Source: Phyto melanocephala
Lineage: Eukaryota; Arthropoda; Insecta; Diptera; Rhinophoridae
NCBI GenBank assembly: GCA_941918925.1
Contig: OW799234.1
Span: 43,492,412 to 43,556,411 of the forward strand
Direction of reading: 5' to 3'
DNA: 64,000 bases
Shown here one piece after another: positions 1 to 8,651 of this stretch. Within the stretch, counting starts at the first letter, position 1; each line of letters starts with the position of its first letter. Made by a program: the position numbers and the translations under genes. Under the pieces are notes generated by a model. It saw nothing but the letters and a program-made list of their open reading frames with translations. It searched no databases and was not told the DNA's origin.

Positions 1-234
1 ATTTTAAAGAAATTAAATCCGAAATTTCCAAAATTAAATGTAACAGTTACGGAGTTACTTCCGACGTATGGACGGATAATTACATTCGTTCATCTTTTTT
101 GTCGGTAACAATACATTACGTTTTGGAAGGAAAAATCGTCAGCCGATTGTTAGCTATGAAGTCAATGAAAGGAGATGCATGCACAGGTAAAAATTTAAAG
201 GTTTTAATTTTAACAACTGTGTTTTTAACTCTTA

Positions 235-1386
235 ATGCTTAAAACTAGGTACAAATATAAAGAAAAAATGTCTAAAGTTTTGATTGAATTTGGTTGCGAA
301 ATAGAACAAGATAATCCAATTTTTGTCACTGACAGAGGCTCTAATATGGTTTCTGCATTTCGAAGCAATTGCAATATTTACTGTGTCAATCATTTAATTA
401 ATAATATTGTTGAAAAAACAGTTAATGATATACCAGAGTTAACAACGTTGACAACCCAGTGTAGCAAGTTAGTAAAATACTTTAAGAAATCTGGCATTAA
501 TTCTAGTATGGAAACGACATTAAAAAGCATGTGCCCTACTCGCTGGAACACAGCTTTTTATCTATTAAAATCTGTCGAAAAAAACTGGGTTGAAATTTTT
601 AACATATTAAAAGAAAAGAATGAATTACACCGCATTCAAGGCATACATTTAAATGATCTCAGTGCTATAACTAAATTATTGGAAGCGTTTGAAAACTCTT
701 CAAAAACTTTAGAAGCAGATAATTATCCAACTTTACATTTAGTTGTACCACATGTTCACCGCCTAAAAAAAGTTAGCTTAGCTAATAATCTTGACACGGA
801 TACAGTAAAGAAGGCAAAAGCTTCTTTGCTCGAACTTTTGCAAAACGTTGTTGATAAAAATCTTAAAATTTTTCACAAAGTAGCTTTATTTTTGTTCCCA
901 CCTACCAATAAACTAACGCAGTTTACAGAAATAGAAAAGGAAGAAATAATGAAAACGTGTCAGAGAATAACTAACTCGCTATCAAAAATAAACCCTGACA
1001 GCAATCAAAATAGTCCATTACAGAATTGGCAAACCAATGGTATATTTGATGATTTTGTGGACCTGCATCACATAGATAGCCGTGATAACATAATAATAAA
1101 TGAAATAAATACATATAAGAATATCAATATACCATTTACTGATACCTTTGATGTAATTCAATGGTGGAATATGCACGAAAATCAATTTCCACACTTGTAC
1201 AAAGCCAGCTGCAAAATTTTGGCTACTCCTGCAAGCAGCGCGTCTTCGGAAAGGGCATTTTCTGCAGCCAGACTTCTGATTACAGAAAAACGCTGCAATA
1301 TTCTAAAGAATTTAGATTTCGTAGACAAAATAATGTTTTTGCATTCAAATGTTAAAGAAATTAATGCAAATGCTTTACATCTTTAA
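235..1386 (+). CDS. hAT-family transposase, C-terminal part
   Basis: Cut-and-paste DNA transposase of the hAT superfamily. The open frame shows the hAT catalytic core: FVTDRGSNMVSAF (catalytic Asp region, near residue 31), a C-x2-H pair in CVNHLINN, CPTRWNT, and a long helical insert. It ends in the hAT dimerisation domain, with WWNMHENQFPHLYK followed by ATPASSASSERAFSAA. Codons 3-186 upstream, in another frame, encode the start of the same catalytic domain (SDVWTDNYIRSSFLSVTIHY), so the real protein begins before the window. The frames do not join: a GT-AG pair at 187-248 exists, but removing it leaves the reading frame wrong. The copy is therefore either frameshifted or spliced differently. 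The N-terminal BED zinc finger lies outside the window. The terminal inverted repeats were not located. Confidence 0.9.
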   Translation: MLKTRYKYKEKMSKVLIEFGCEIEQDNPIFVTDRGSNMVSAFRSNCNIYCVNHLINNIVEKTVNDIPELTTLTTQCSKLVKYFKKSGINSSMETTLKSMCPTRWNTAFYLLKSVEKNWVEIFNILKEKNELHRIQGIHLNDLSAITKLLEAFENSSKTLEADNYPTLHLVVPHVHRLKKVSLANNLDTDTVKKAKASLLELLQNVVDKNLKIFHKVALFLFPPTNKLTQFTEIEKEEIMKTCQRITNSLSKINPDSNQNSPLQNWQTNGIFDDFVDLHHIDSRDNIIINEINTYKNINIPFTDTFDVIQWWNMHENQFPHLYKASCKILATPASSASSERAFSAARLLITEKRCNILKNLDFVDKIMFLHSNVKEINANALHL

Positions 1387-1753
1387 ATAGTTACGACTGA
1401 ATGTAGATTTTAAATCATAAATTTATATATATTTGAACTTTTTAATTTAAATCTATTTAATAATATTTAGTAAATATATTTTTCATAATATATATCTAAA
1501 TATATAATTGAATTTATGTACATATTACTTTTTATATTTTATATTTTTTTATTTTTTTTCTAGTTTTTTAGATCTTATACCCATATTTTTTTAATTCTCC
1601 AAACTTTGTAGTAATAAGTAACATACTTTTGAATTCATACATATTGGTTTTTATTTAATTTATACTTATTTTCAGTCTTTTTTTAATATCTAATATCCAG
1701 TTTTTTAATTGTCATTCCCAAAAATTCACATATATTTAATTTAATTATACTTA
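1387..1753. other. AT-rich DNA, no gene seen
   Basis: Very AT-rich sequence downstream of the hAT stop codon, probably the 3' untranslated or terminal part of that element. No coding potential or repeat end is visible before the MITE at 1754. Confidence 0.5.
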
Positions 1754-1959
1754 GGGCCATTATTACAACTTGCCGTTAGTTTAAGGTGGGATTTTTGTGC
1801 CCGAAAAATAGCTTTGCATTATTACAACTGAAATTTTTTATTGTTATTATTATTAATAATGATAATATTTAATGGATAATGCAAAGCTATTTATCGGTCA
1901 AAATCAAAAAATCAAACAAAATCCTGCCTTCAACTAACGGCAAGTTGTAATAATGGCCC
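1754..1959. mobile_element. PIF/Harbinger-type MITE (206 bp)
   Basis: Non-autonomous fold-back element. It starts GGGCCATTATTACAACTTGC and the reverse complement of that sequence closes it, with a near-perfect terminal inverted repeat of about 28 bp. More pairing continues inside (AATAGCTTTGCATTA against TAATGCAAAGCTATT), so the element is almost a single long hairpin around an AT-rich loop. It is flanked by TTA on both sides (1751-1753 and 1960-1962). A 3-bp TTA/TAA duplication with G-rich termini is the PIF/Harbinger signature. No coding capacity. Confidence 0.85.
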
Positions 1960-1962
1960 TTA

Positions 1963-2358
1963 AAAATACAATACACAGTAAGTTTTTTTAAATAAAATGA
2001 AATATAATTTTAGTTTAATCAGTACTTTAAAAATTGTTTTCCGTTATAAAAAAATAAATAAAAAGAAATTGAATTAAATATTAATTTAAAAAAATAAATT
2101 AAAAGGAAATATCATTTTTAGCAATTATGTATGTATGTTGTTATCTACGAAATTTCCAATCCCAATTACGTTAAAAATTTCGTAAACTGGCAACGCTTTA
2201 CCTCTATTGATATCTTTATTTAAAAGAAACGGTAAAACACAGTGAATGCATACTGTGTAGTGTGTGTATTCATTGCTGTTTTAAGTTACTGTGCTAATGA
2301 TTCACTTAACAAACAACATGTGGCTGAATGTAAAGAATTATTAACATAGAAGTGTACG
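1963..2358. other. AT-rich spacer
   Basis: No gene recognised. It may contain the 5' end of the element that carries the broken gene starting at 2359, but I could not find an inverted-repeat end. Confidence 0.4.
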
Positions 2359-3741
2359 ATGTGTTTCAAAGAGAGCAACACACAGTATTCACATTCAACA
2401 ATATATGTGACATGGCAAGCAAGATTCATTTTGAGAATGAATGCACAATTTTTCGATTTAATGTCATTCATGCAGGAGTCTAGTAGACATGCAATGCTGA
2501 ATATGGTAAAGCGGGCTGTAACCAGTAATAAAAATTCAACTACAATACCGATGACAAATCATGCAAATCAACGAAAATGTTTGAATTCTTTTTTAGATTC
2601 TTTACCAGTCATGGAGTCGCACTATTGCCGTGCAGCAACACAAAAAAAATATCTTCTACCGGACTGGAATTCAAAACGAATGATTTACAATTTTAACGTA
2701 AAAGAAAACATGAAATAAAGCCGCTTTCAATATCGGTATTTTATGAAGCATTTGAAATAAAAAATTATGGATTATTTTCGCCAAAAAAAAGATCACTGCG
2801 AAATTTGTGTGCGTCATTCTATATACAATATTTCGCATGACCAATACGCTTTTCACCAAGAAAAAAAAGAAGAAGCCAGAAATGAAAAGCAAAAGGACAA
2901 AGCCGAAGAGTGTATCGTGCTAACTGTAGATCTGCAAGCGGTTTTAATGGCGCCAAAATCGGAAGTAAGCAGCCTATATTATCGTACAAAATTGCAAGTG
3001 CACAACTTAGTTTTCTATAATTTGATAAACCATAAAGGTTACTGCTTTATTTGGAATGAGGTTGAATGTGGCGTGTCTGCGGAAGAATTCGCAAGCATTT
3101 GGGTATATTTTGTTGAACAAAAAATTCTTCCTTACCTCTGTGACACTGAAATCCCGACAAAAATTATATTTTACAGCGACGGATGTTCATACCAAAACAG
3201 AAATGTGACCATGAATGCAGCTGTTAAACATCAAATAACAATAGAACAAAAAATTTTAGAAACTGGACACACGCAATTGGAGGCTGACAGCGTTCACTCA
3301 CTCATCGAGCGTGCGTTGAAACACCGGACTATAGACGTACCTGCAGAATATATTGCTATTTGCAAAGATTCTCGAAAGAACCCAGAACCTTATGAAGTCC
3401 AATATTTGGATCACACTTTTTTCAAAACATTTAAAGACCTTCAATTCGTGAAAAGCATTCGTCCTGGCCGGGAAAAAGGTGATACCAAAGTCACTGATAT
3501 TCGTGCGTTAAGATATACAGCAAAAAACGAAATGTTTTACAAATTGAGATTCCCAAATTCATGGCAACAACATTCTCAAAGAATAAATAAGACTATTTCT
3601 CCGTTAGATTGGTCTGATTTACCGCAACTCACAGTGAGAGAAAAAAAAATGACAACTAGGAAATATGACGATTTGCAATATTTAAAAATGAGTCTGCCAA
3701 AAGATCACCACAAGTTTTATGACGAATTACCTCACGAGTAA
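2359..3741 (+). pseudogene. Frameshifted transposase-like insect gene (DUF7869-type family)
   Basis: Two open segments (2359-2718 and 2767-3741) belong to one protein. The first ends near SLPVMESHYCRAATQKKYL. The second carries a core with LTVDLQAVLMAPK, then YSDGCSYQNRN, then GHTQLEADSVHSLIERALK, and closes SLPKDHHKFYDELPHE. From memory this matches a large family of uncharacterised insect proteins, usually labelled with a domain of unknown function. The spaced acidic residues (Asp in VDLQ, Asp in YSDG, Asp/Glu in EADSVHS..E) look like an RNase H-fold DDE/D active site, but that is inference. Between the segments the meaning moves to another frame at about 2718-2785. One shift is near 2715 and another in the A-run at 2782-2789, so this copy is broken. 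Biochemical function is unknown. Confidence 0.7.
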
Positions 3742-3895
3742 TATACATGTATCTTTAATGTATGTTCTACATATTTTTTGAATTTATTTTATATAGGAAG
3801 CAACGAAGTAAGGCTTTTTTTCATTTTTTATGATTAAATTTTAGTCACAGCAATGAAGTAAGACTGTCTACAATGTAAATGTTTTTTTATAATAA

Positions 3896-4296
3896 CCCAG
3901 CAAAAAAAATTGGAAGTAGTGCAAAGCGAATTACATTTACAAGACTTCTAAATCAATTGTGTAAAAGCACTAATTCTAAATGACTTCTTAACTGCAAAAT
4001 AATTTGTCATAAATGATGTGCTTAAAAATGAATGCAACATCATGCAAAATATCTTAAAGAATTCATGTAAACAAACAAATTTAACACATGAAATATCCGA
4101 TACTTGTCACCAAATATGCATGAGTTCCATGCACTTATTAGAATGGAGTGCAGTTCATTAAAATATTCATGTAAACACATGATCGCCAATGACACGCTAA
4201 TGTTAAAATCACTAGTGTTTTCACCTAAATTAAAGTACTTCATCATCAGTTGAACCCCTGCAAAATCACTTCTTTGTCATAGATTTTTTTGCTGGG
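3896..4296. mobile_element. Probable MITE with CCCAGCAAAAAAA termini
   Basis: CCCAGCAAAAAAA at 3896 is answered by its reverse complement at about 4284-4296. Similarity continues inward (GAAGTAGTG against GAAGTGATTT, imperfect). About 401 bp and non-coding. I could not define a clean target duplication, so the boundaries and superfamily are uncertain. The CAG-type terminus would fit hAT. Confidence 0.5.
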
Positions 4297-4804
4297 AAAT
4301 ATTAAATGCTATCGGCATTAAAAAGACAAATTAAGTCATATTTTTTAAATCAAATAAGAAAAATATTCGTATTATTTTTTTATAGAAAAGGTGCTAAATG
4401 ATATGTACAAATCAAAAATAGCAATAGAAAGGGTGCTAAATGACAAAAATTCTTCTAAATCAAAGATACTATTTTTTATATTTTTTACTTACTGTATGTA
4501 ATGTATGTAATAATTCCAAAAAATTAATAAAATATAATGTAAATTTTTTATACAGTTTTTTGTCTCTCCTGAAAAATTTCAAAAACTGCAGTTGGCGCCT
4601 TTGCACTCTAAGCTAACGATATGTAATTCCACCAAGGAATGGGGACCTCCCTACTATAATGAATAAGTATTTAAATAATAAGTAGAATTTTATATTCATC
4701 ATATTTTTTATTAATGTATTCTTATATAATATGTTTTCAAGTTGCTATTGGAAAATCATTGAACTCAAATATAAAAACATTGAGCAATAGCACTTGAAGA
4801 TATT
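4297..4804. other. AT-rich spacer, no gene seen
   Basis: Contains a short local duplication (AAGGTGCTAAATGA-like, near 4389 and 4430) and otherwise unremarkable AT-rich DNA. Confidence 0.4.
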
Positions 4805-4888
4805 TAGGTTAGGTTGAAAAGAAGGGGTATAAAAGCCCAAACCCATGACAGGTATGCACTTATGCCCAGTTGGCATGTTGTGCGCTTT
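4805..4888 (+). repeat. Interspersed repeat, copy 1
   Basis: TTAGGTTAGGTTGAA, then a short variable piece, then AAAGCCCAAACCCATGACAG and so on to TTGGCATGTTGTGCGCT. The same roughly 80-bp unit with few changes recurs at 22617-22702. It could be a SINE or a fragment of one; I see no A/B box or tail that would settle it. Confidence 0.65.
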
Positions 4889-4899
4889 TTTATATTATT

Positions 4900-5277
4900 A
4901 AATTACAATTTAAGTTTGTTTTGTAAATTCATCGTTTTGTTGGATAAGCAAAGTCGAAAATAAAAAGAAGAAATGAAATTGTTTTATGAACGTTTTGCTT
5001 GTCAAACAAATTTTGTTCAATACAAAGTTTCATAACAGAATCGATACAAATGATCGATTCTTCCTATTCAGCAAAATTCAGGAGGAAGTGAAGCTTTGTA
5101 TTTAAAACATGAATTTAGTTCGTAGGCATTCAGTTTTTAGTTCTTAAAAAGACCACAAGAAATAAAGTGTAAATTCAATTATTAAATCTTTTCTTAAAAA
5201 AAAACTAAAAAAAATATTTCTAATTTTTTTATTAAAATTTAATTATAATAAATAAAAGAAATTAACCAAGAACTTTT
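4900..5277 (+). repeat. Approximate 5' LTR of the errantivirus-like element
   Basis: The block ends ATTAACCAAGAACTTTTC immediately before TGTCGCAGTC, which resembles the LTR end plus primer-binding start of 17.6/297-type elements (family knowledge: an LTR ending like this followed by TGGCGCAGT). It contains a CATTCAGTTTTTAG initiator-like site near 5128 and AATAAA near 5161. A closely similar end (AATTAACCAAAAACATTTCTGGCGCA) recurs at about 22293-22316, downstream of the env fragment, supporting a repeated LTR end. The 5' edge is a guess. Confidence 0.5.
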
Positions 5278-5683
5278 CTGTCGCAGTCAAAAGTGAGCTT
5301 ACTCTAAAGAATAAGCAAAAGAACCAAGGACAAATTATTATTCCAAAGAATAATTAAAATAAATAAATATATGTGAGAAAGGGACCTAAGGGTAAAAACA
5401 GGTTTTGTTCAGGAGAGCCATTTTAAATTGTTCATAAGGAAAAAAATAAATTTTTTGTAGTTTCGTAAAATCAAGTTATTTTGTTAATATAGTAGGGGAA
5501 AAATGAAAATAAATTAATTTTACCGTTAGGTCCCTTCCTAAATATTTGCGCTTAGAATCGTCGACTTCACTTTTATAAAACGCGCATATCTCTGGAAGGG
5601 AACACTTTTGGAGCATGGGATCGGTCTTATTCGATGCTCAGATGTTGTCCACATTAAGAAAAATGAAAATTGTTTTTTTACCC
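5278..5683 (+). other. Errantivirus leader, left of the Osvaldo-like insertion
   Basis: Starts with a degenerate primer-binding-like TGTCGCAGTC and is non-coding. It contains AGGGACCTAAGGGT (about 5388) and an inverted partner GTTAGGTCCCT (about 5526). The leader resumes at 14485 on the far side of the insertion. ACCC (5680-5683) is the target duplication. Confidence 0.5.
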
Positions 5684-5802
5684 TGTAACGACACGTTTTC
5701 GCCGGTTGCTGGGGTAGGCTCAGCGGTGTCCCGGGTCGTTAACAAATAGAATTCGAATTCCAGAAAATACACGGATTAGTAGTTGTAAAAAAAAATTAAA
5801 GC

Positions 5803-5808
5803 TTTATT
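5803..5808 (-). terminator. Polyadenylation signal AATAAA in the 3' LTR
   Basis: Minus strand AATAAAGC followed by a T-rich tract, about 120 bp before the LTR end. It defines the likely R/U5 border. The identical site in the other LTR is at 13347-13352. Confidence 0.6.
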
Positions 5809-5889
5809 AGATACCGTCTATCTATTACTACAACGACGACGATACCGACTCACGACGTAAAGTTACACCAATAACGTGGGGCGAACCAA

Positions 5890-6330
5890 ATGCCAAGAAT
5901 CGTCTGGGGAATTTAAGAACTCCTCTCCAGTCGTTTCTTAGCACACAGTGGTGGCCAGGGGTTGTTTGGGGGAATTTAAAAACTCCGCGTCCAACAGCCT
6001 CTAAGCACACCCTACGGTCGGGTCCTACAATCCTGTAGTCAGCTTAGTGGAGCGAACCGTTTGGGGAGTTTACAAACTCCTCACCAAACGCGTTCTCTCT
6101 ACCCGATGGTTACTAAGAAGCGTTTGGGGAATTTAAAAACTCCGCAGCAAACGTCTTCTTAGCAATCCGGTGTGCTGAATTCGGCGAATGCTCTACCACT
6201 GAGTAGATGTTAAAACAAATGTAGGGGAATTTAAAAACTCCGCAACCACACTTTTTAGCACCTACTATTGCCAATAGTTAAGAATTTATTTGGGGAATTT
6301 AAAAACTCCGCAACAAATTAGTTCTTACCT
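5890..6330 (-). other. Array of six hairpin repeats in the LTR R region
   Basis: Six units share an apical core GGGGAATTTAAAAACTCC, with cores near 5905, 5969, 6062, 6125, 6223 and 6293. Variants are GGGGAATTTAAGAACTCC and GGGGAGTTTACAAACTCC. Each core is flanked by unit-specific complementary arms, such as CGTTTGG with CCAAACG in unit 3, AAGCGTTTG with CAAACGTCTT in unit 4, and TAAGAATTTATTTG with CAACAAATTAGTTCTTA in unit 6. The arms differ between units but stay paired, which implies selection on structure. The array lies after the TATA box and before the polyadenylation signal. Confidence 0.8.
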
Positions 6331-6372
6331 GCAGGCCGGCTGCTCACTAACTAACTATTTTCTTGCAAAGTT

Positions 6373-6384
6373 CGCCCTTTTATA
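6373..6384 (-). promoter_or_regulatory. TATA box of the Osvaldo-like LTR
   Basis: Minus strand TATAAAAGGGCG, a strong consensus TATA box. Transcription would start about 30 bp downstream, near 6350. The equivalent in the 5' LTR, which drives the element, is at 13917-13928. Confidence 0.75.
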
Positions 6385-6940
6385 CTCTTGTGTGGGCACA
6401 CACATTTACACACACTAATAGTTGTGTGGTTGGTTATTTCATCAATACACGATGCGGCCATACACACACATGTGGTTGTTGATCATGTGTTTCATAACAC
6501 AAACAGCTGTCCCATCATTACTGGTTGTATTTTGTATTCGCCAGGTTCCATTATTGACGTATAGGTGGCATTACGGCTGAGTCGACCGTTAATTTAAATA
6601 ATAATAACAATAGTAATAACAATTATAGTAATAATTCATTTTCCTTCCTTAGGATTCACAACAATTCTTAAAATAAAAGTTATATATGTATTTTTACGAA
6701 CCAAACAATATTAATAGTTATAATATTACTTCAATAGTTAATAATAATAACATAACAATCGATTTGTATAATTGTTTATATAAATATAAAAAAAAAGAAA
6801 TACTTGCGTGTAGCTGATAGTAAAATAAAATTAAACAATAATAATTCATCTATACATGCATACATCAAAAAATAATATATATATATATATAACTAATTGC
6901 CGTGTAGCCAAAAACGAGTGGCACGACTTTTGCTGTTACA

Positions 6941-6952
6941 TTACCCCCGTTC
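6941..6952 (-). other. Polypurine-tract candidate
   Basis: Minus strand GAACGGGGGTAA abuts the 3' LTR, where plus-strand priming occurs in LTR elements. The purine run is short and interrupted by a T next to the LTR. Confidence 0.5.
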
Positions 6953-6979
6953 GCGGGAGTAGCGACGTTCGTACTGTAC

Positions 6980-8578
6980 CTAACGCTGGCTTTGAGTGAT
7001 ACGCACCTTTCCACTTCTCGCGATAAGGACTCGATATCGTTGTCCCCCTACATCGCTGACCCATCGCACCTGCTGACGACTGGCCCTACAGCTATCTCGA
7101 GCTGTTATCGCATCCAGTATTTCCTGGGGTGCCTGTGCCAACGGAATTTCCACGGTTGTGGCAGACGCCGGATGGTTGGCTTCTTCGGTCCAGTGTTCCG
7201 GTGCTAAAGGGGTAGGGACATGGCTGCTGGACAAAATGGATTCCCTTGGTGACCGGGATAATGACACGGGGGAGGTCCAAGGTGATGGGTGTACCGATAG
7301 GGCATCTGGTGATGTAGATGATATTGAAATCCGGGATGCCGCTGGTGACATGTGAGTGATATCTGTGGCCACGGAGACGGGAGAATCTGGTGGTGAATTT
7401 TCCTTTTGTACGGCTACGGTATCTGGGGTCGGTGAGGTGACAGGCGTTTTCTGAGCGGTGGATTCTGATGTTATGGAATTCGGTCGTTCAGGGGTCGTAT
7501 AAAGCCATCCCCTGCCGGGAGTGATCGGCACCTTCAGGTCTCTTGCGGTGGTCACCTTTGTTACAGCTATGGGTCCGGGGGACATGGCCGTACCTGTCGA
7601 TACCGTGTTCGGATTCTCGCTCTCTTTTGATTTCGGCCTAGGGTATTCGATCTCCTTTTGGGGTTTGTTAGTTGGCACTAGTAATCGTAGAATCATGGCC
7701 CGTTCATAGCACTGAAGGCCTAAGTAGCGGTATTGGCGATCTTTGACCTCCCATGAACCGAACCCCTTTCGTTTTGGAGGTGTGGGCGGCCGGAAATTCT
7801 CATTTTCCCAATCTAGTGATTCGGGAGAACTTGGTGGCGGAGGAGACGGCGGAGTCGGGCAACGAACATCGACAGTACGATCGTTTGGTCCACAGAACAT
7901 GCGGCGTAACTCGGTTTGTACCGACTCATCGAATGACTCCCAGTCCTCAAAAATATAATCAAGATCATCTGGTTCATCTGTCACTGGAAATTTAGGCGGA
8001 GTGGGGCACTCATCACTGGGTTGGTCGCCTGCGTCCTTCGTTACATTCGTGTTTACGTATGGTGGTGGGCTCGGACAGTCGTCGTAGCCCTCCTCCGTTG
8101 ACTCTTCTCGATCATGGGTCTGCGGGCATCGGGGTGGTGTAGGACAATCATCCCCGAAGATGTCTTCGGGACTAATGGTGGTGGTCATATTGGTGAAATG
8201 TGGAGGCGTTGGCCAGCCGTCTAAGTCAATAATTTCGATGTCGGGCATTGGGTTTGGTTGAAATATGTCATCCACTGGCTCGACATATGGGACAGCCTTT
8301 TCGAGTGTCTTCTTATTCGCATTCATCTGGTGGTGTGACATCCGATAACAAAAATCGTGTGGCGTACGTTTAGGGGTGCGGTTGTTCTTCGATTTTGTCG
8401 AAGATCCTGCAGTAGCTTGACCTTTATGGGTGGTCGAGCGGGCACTCTTCCCTTTACTGGTACTTGGAACATCGTCATCATCCAAGAATATGGTTCGCTT
8501 TTGTTTTGCCTGTTCACGGGCCATGCTTTGGCGGAATTTATCACGTGTTCTTTCAAATCTCTTCTTGTTGGGGCTCAT
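6980..8578 (-). CDS. Third ORF of the Osvaldo-like element: proline-rich 23-residue-repeat protein
   Basis: 532 residues, located between pol and the 3' LTR where an env gene would sit. It has no signal peptide, no membrane segment, no cysteine-rich ectodomain and no furin-like site, so it does not look like an envelope. The N-terminus is basic (MSPNKKRFERTRDKFRQSMA). An acidic, hydrophobic IEIIDLD (about 114-120) resembles a SUMO-interacting motif. Then [WC]P[TS]PP boxes occur at residues 122, 145, 168 and 191, spaced exactly 23 apart, with looser copies near 240 and 264. The C-terminal half is Ser/Thr/Pro-rich with many SP/TP sites and ends in a short basic segment. No family is recognised. 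It would need a spliced or internally initiated RNA. The start follows the gag-pol stop by 73 bases. Confidence 0.8.
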   Translation of the reverse strand: MSPNKKRFERTRDKFRQSMAREQAKQKRTIFLDDDDVPSTSKGKSARSTTHKGQATAGSSTKSKNNRTPKRTPHDFCYRMSHHQMNANKKTLEKAVPYVEPVDDIFQPNPMPDIEIIDLDGWPTPPHFTNMTTTISPEDIFGDDCPTPPRCPQTHDREESTEEGYDDCPSPPPYVNTNVTKDAGDQPSDECPTPPKFPVTDEPDDLDYIFEDWESFDESVQTELRRMFCGPNDRTVDVRCPTPPSPPPPSSPESLDWENENFRPPTPPKRKGFGSWEVKDRQYRYLGLQCYERAMILRLLVPTNKPQKEIEYPRPKSKESENPNTVSTGTAMSPGPIAVTKVTTARDLKVPITPGRGWLYTTPERPNSITSESTAQKTPVTSPTPDTVAVQKENSPPDSPVSVATDITHMSPAASRISISSTSPDALSVHPSPWTSPVSLSRSPRESILSSSHVPTPLAPEHWTEEANHPASATTVEIPLAQAPQEILDAITARDSCRASRQQVRWVSDVGGQRYRVLIARSGKVRITQSQR

Positions 8579-8651
8579 CGTAAGGTTATGTTGAGTAGCG
8601 GGAACAATCTAGAATTATACAAAAAAAACATACATACATGGAATTATCGTG

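Larger units (their letters stand above)
5684..6940 (-). repeat. 3' LTR of the Osvaldo-like element
   Basis: 1257 bp. Read on the minus strand it starts TGTAACAGCAAAAG and ends GTGTCGTTACA. It contains a TATA box (6384-6377), six hairpins (about 5890-6330) and AATAAA (5808-5803), so U3 is about 0.59 kb and R about 0.55 kb. Comparing by eye with the other LTR I found one substitution (AAACGTC here, AAACGTG at the corresponding site near 13698). Confidence 0.95.

Noticed and set aside
187..248. Possible 62-bp intron in the hAT gene
   Set aside because: GT and AG are present, but joining 186 to 249 leaves the downstream transposase frame out of phase, so I do not claim it.
5828..6010. 60-codon frame in the LTR (also at 13372-13554), MCLEAVGRGVFKFPQ
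   Set aside because: It reads through the hairpin array, and its repeated GVxKFP is just the hairpin core translated. At most it is an upstream ORF in the leader.
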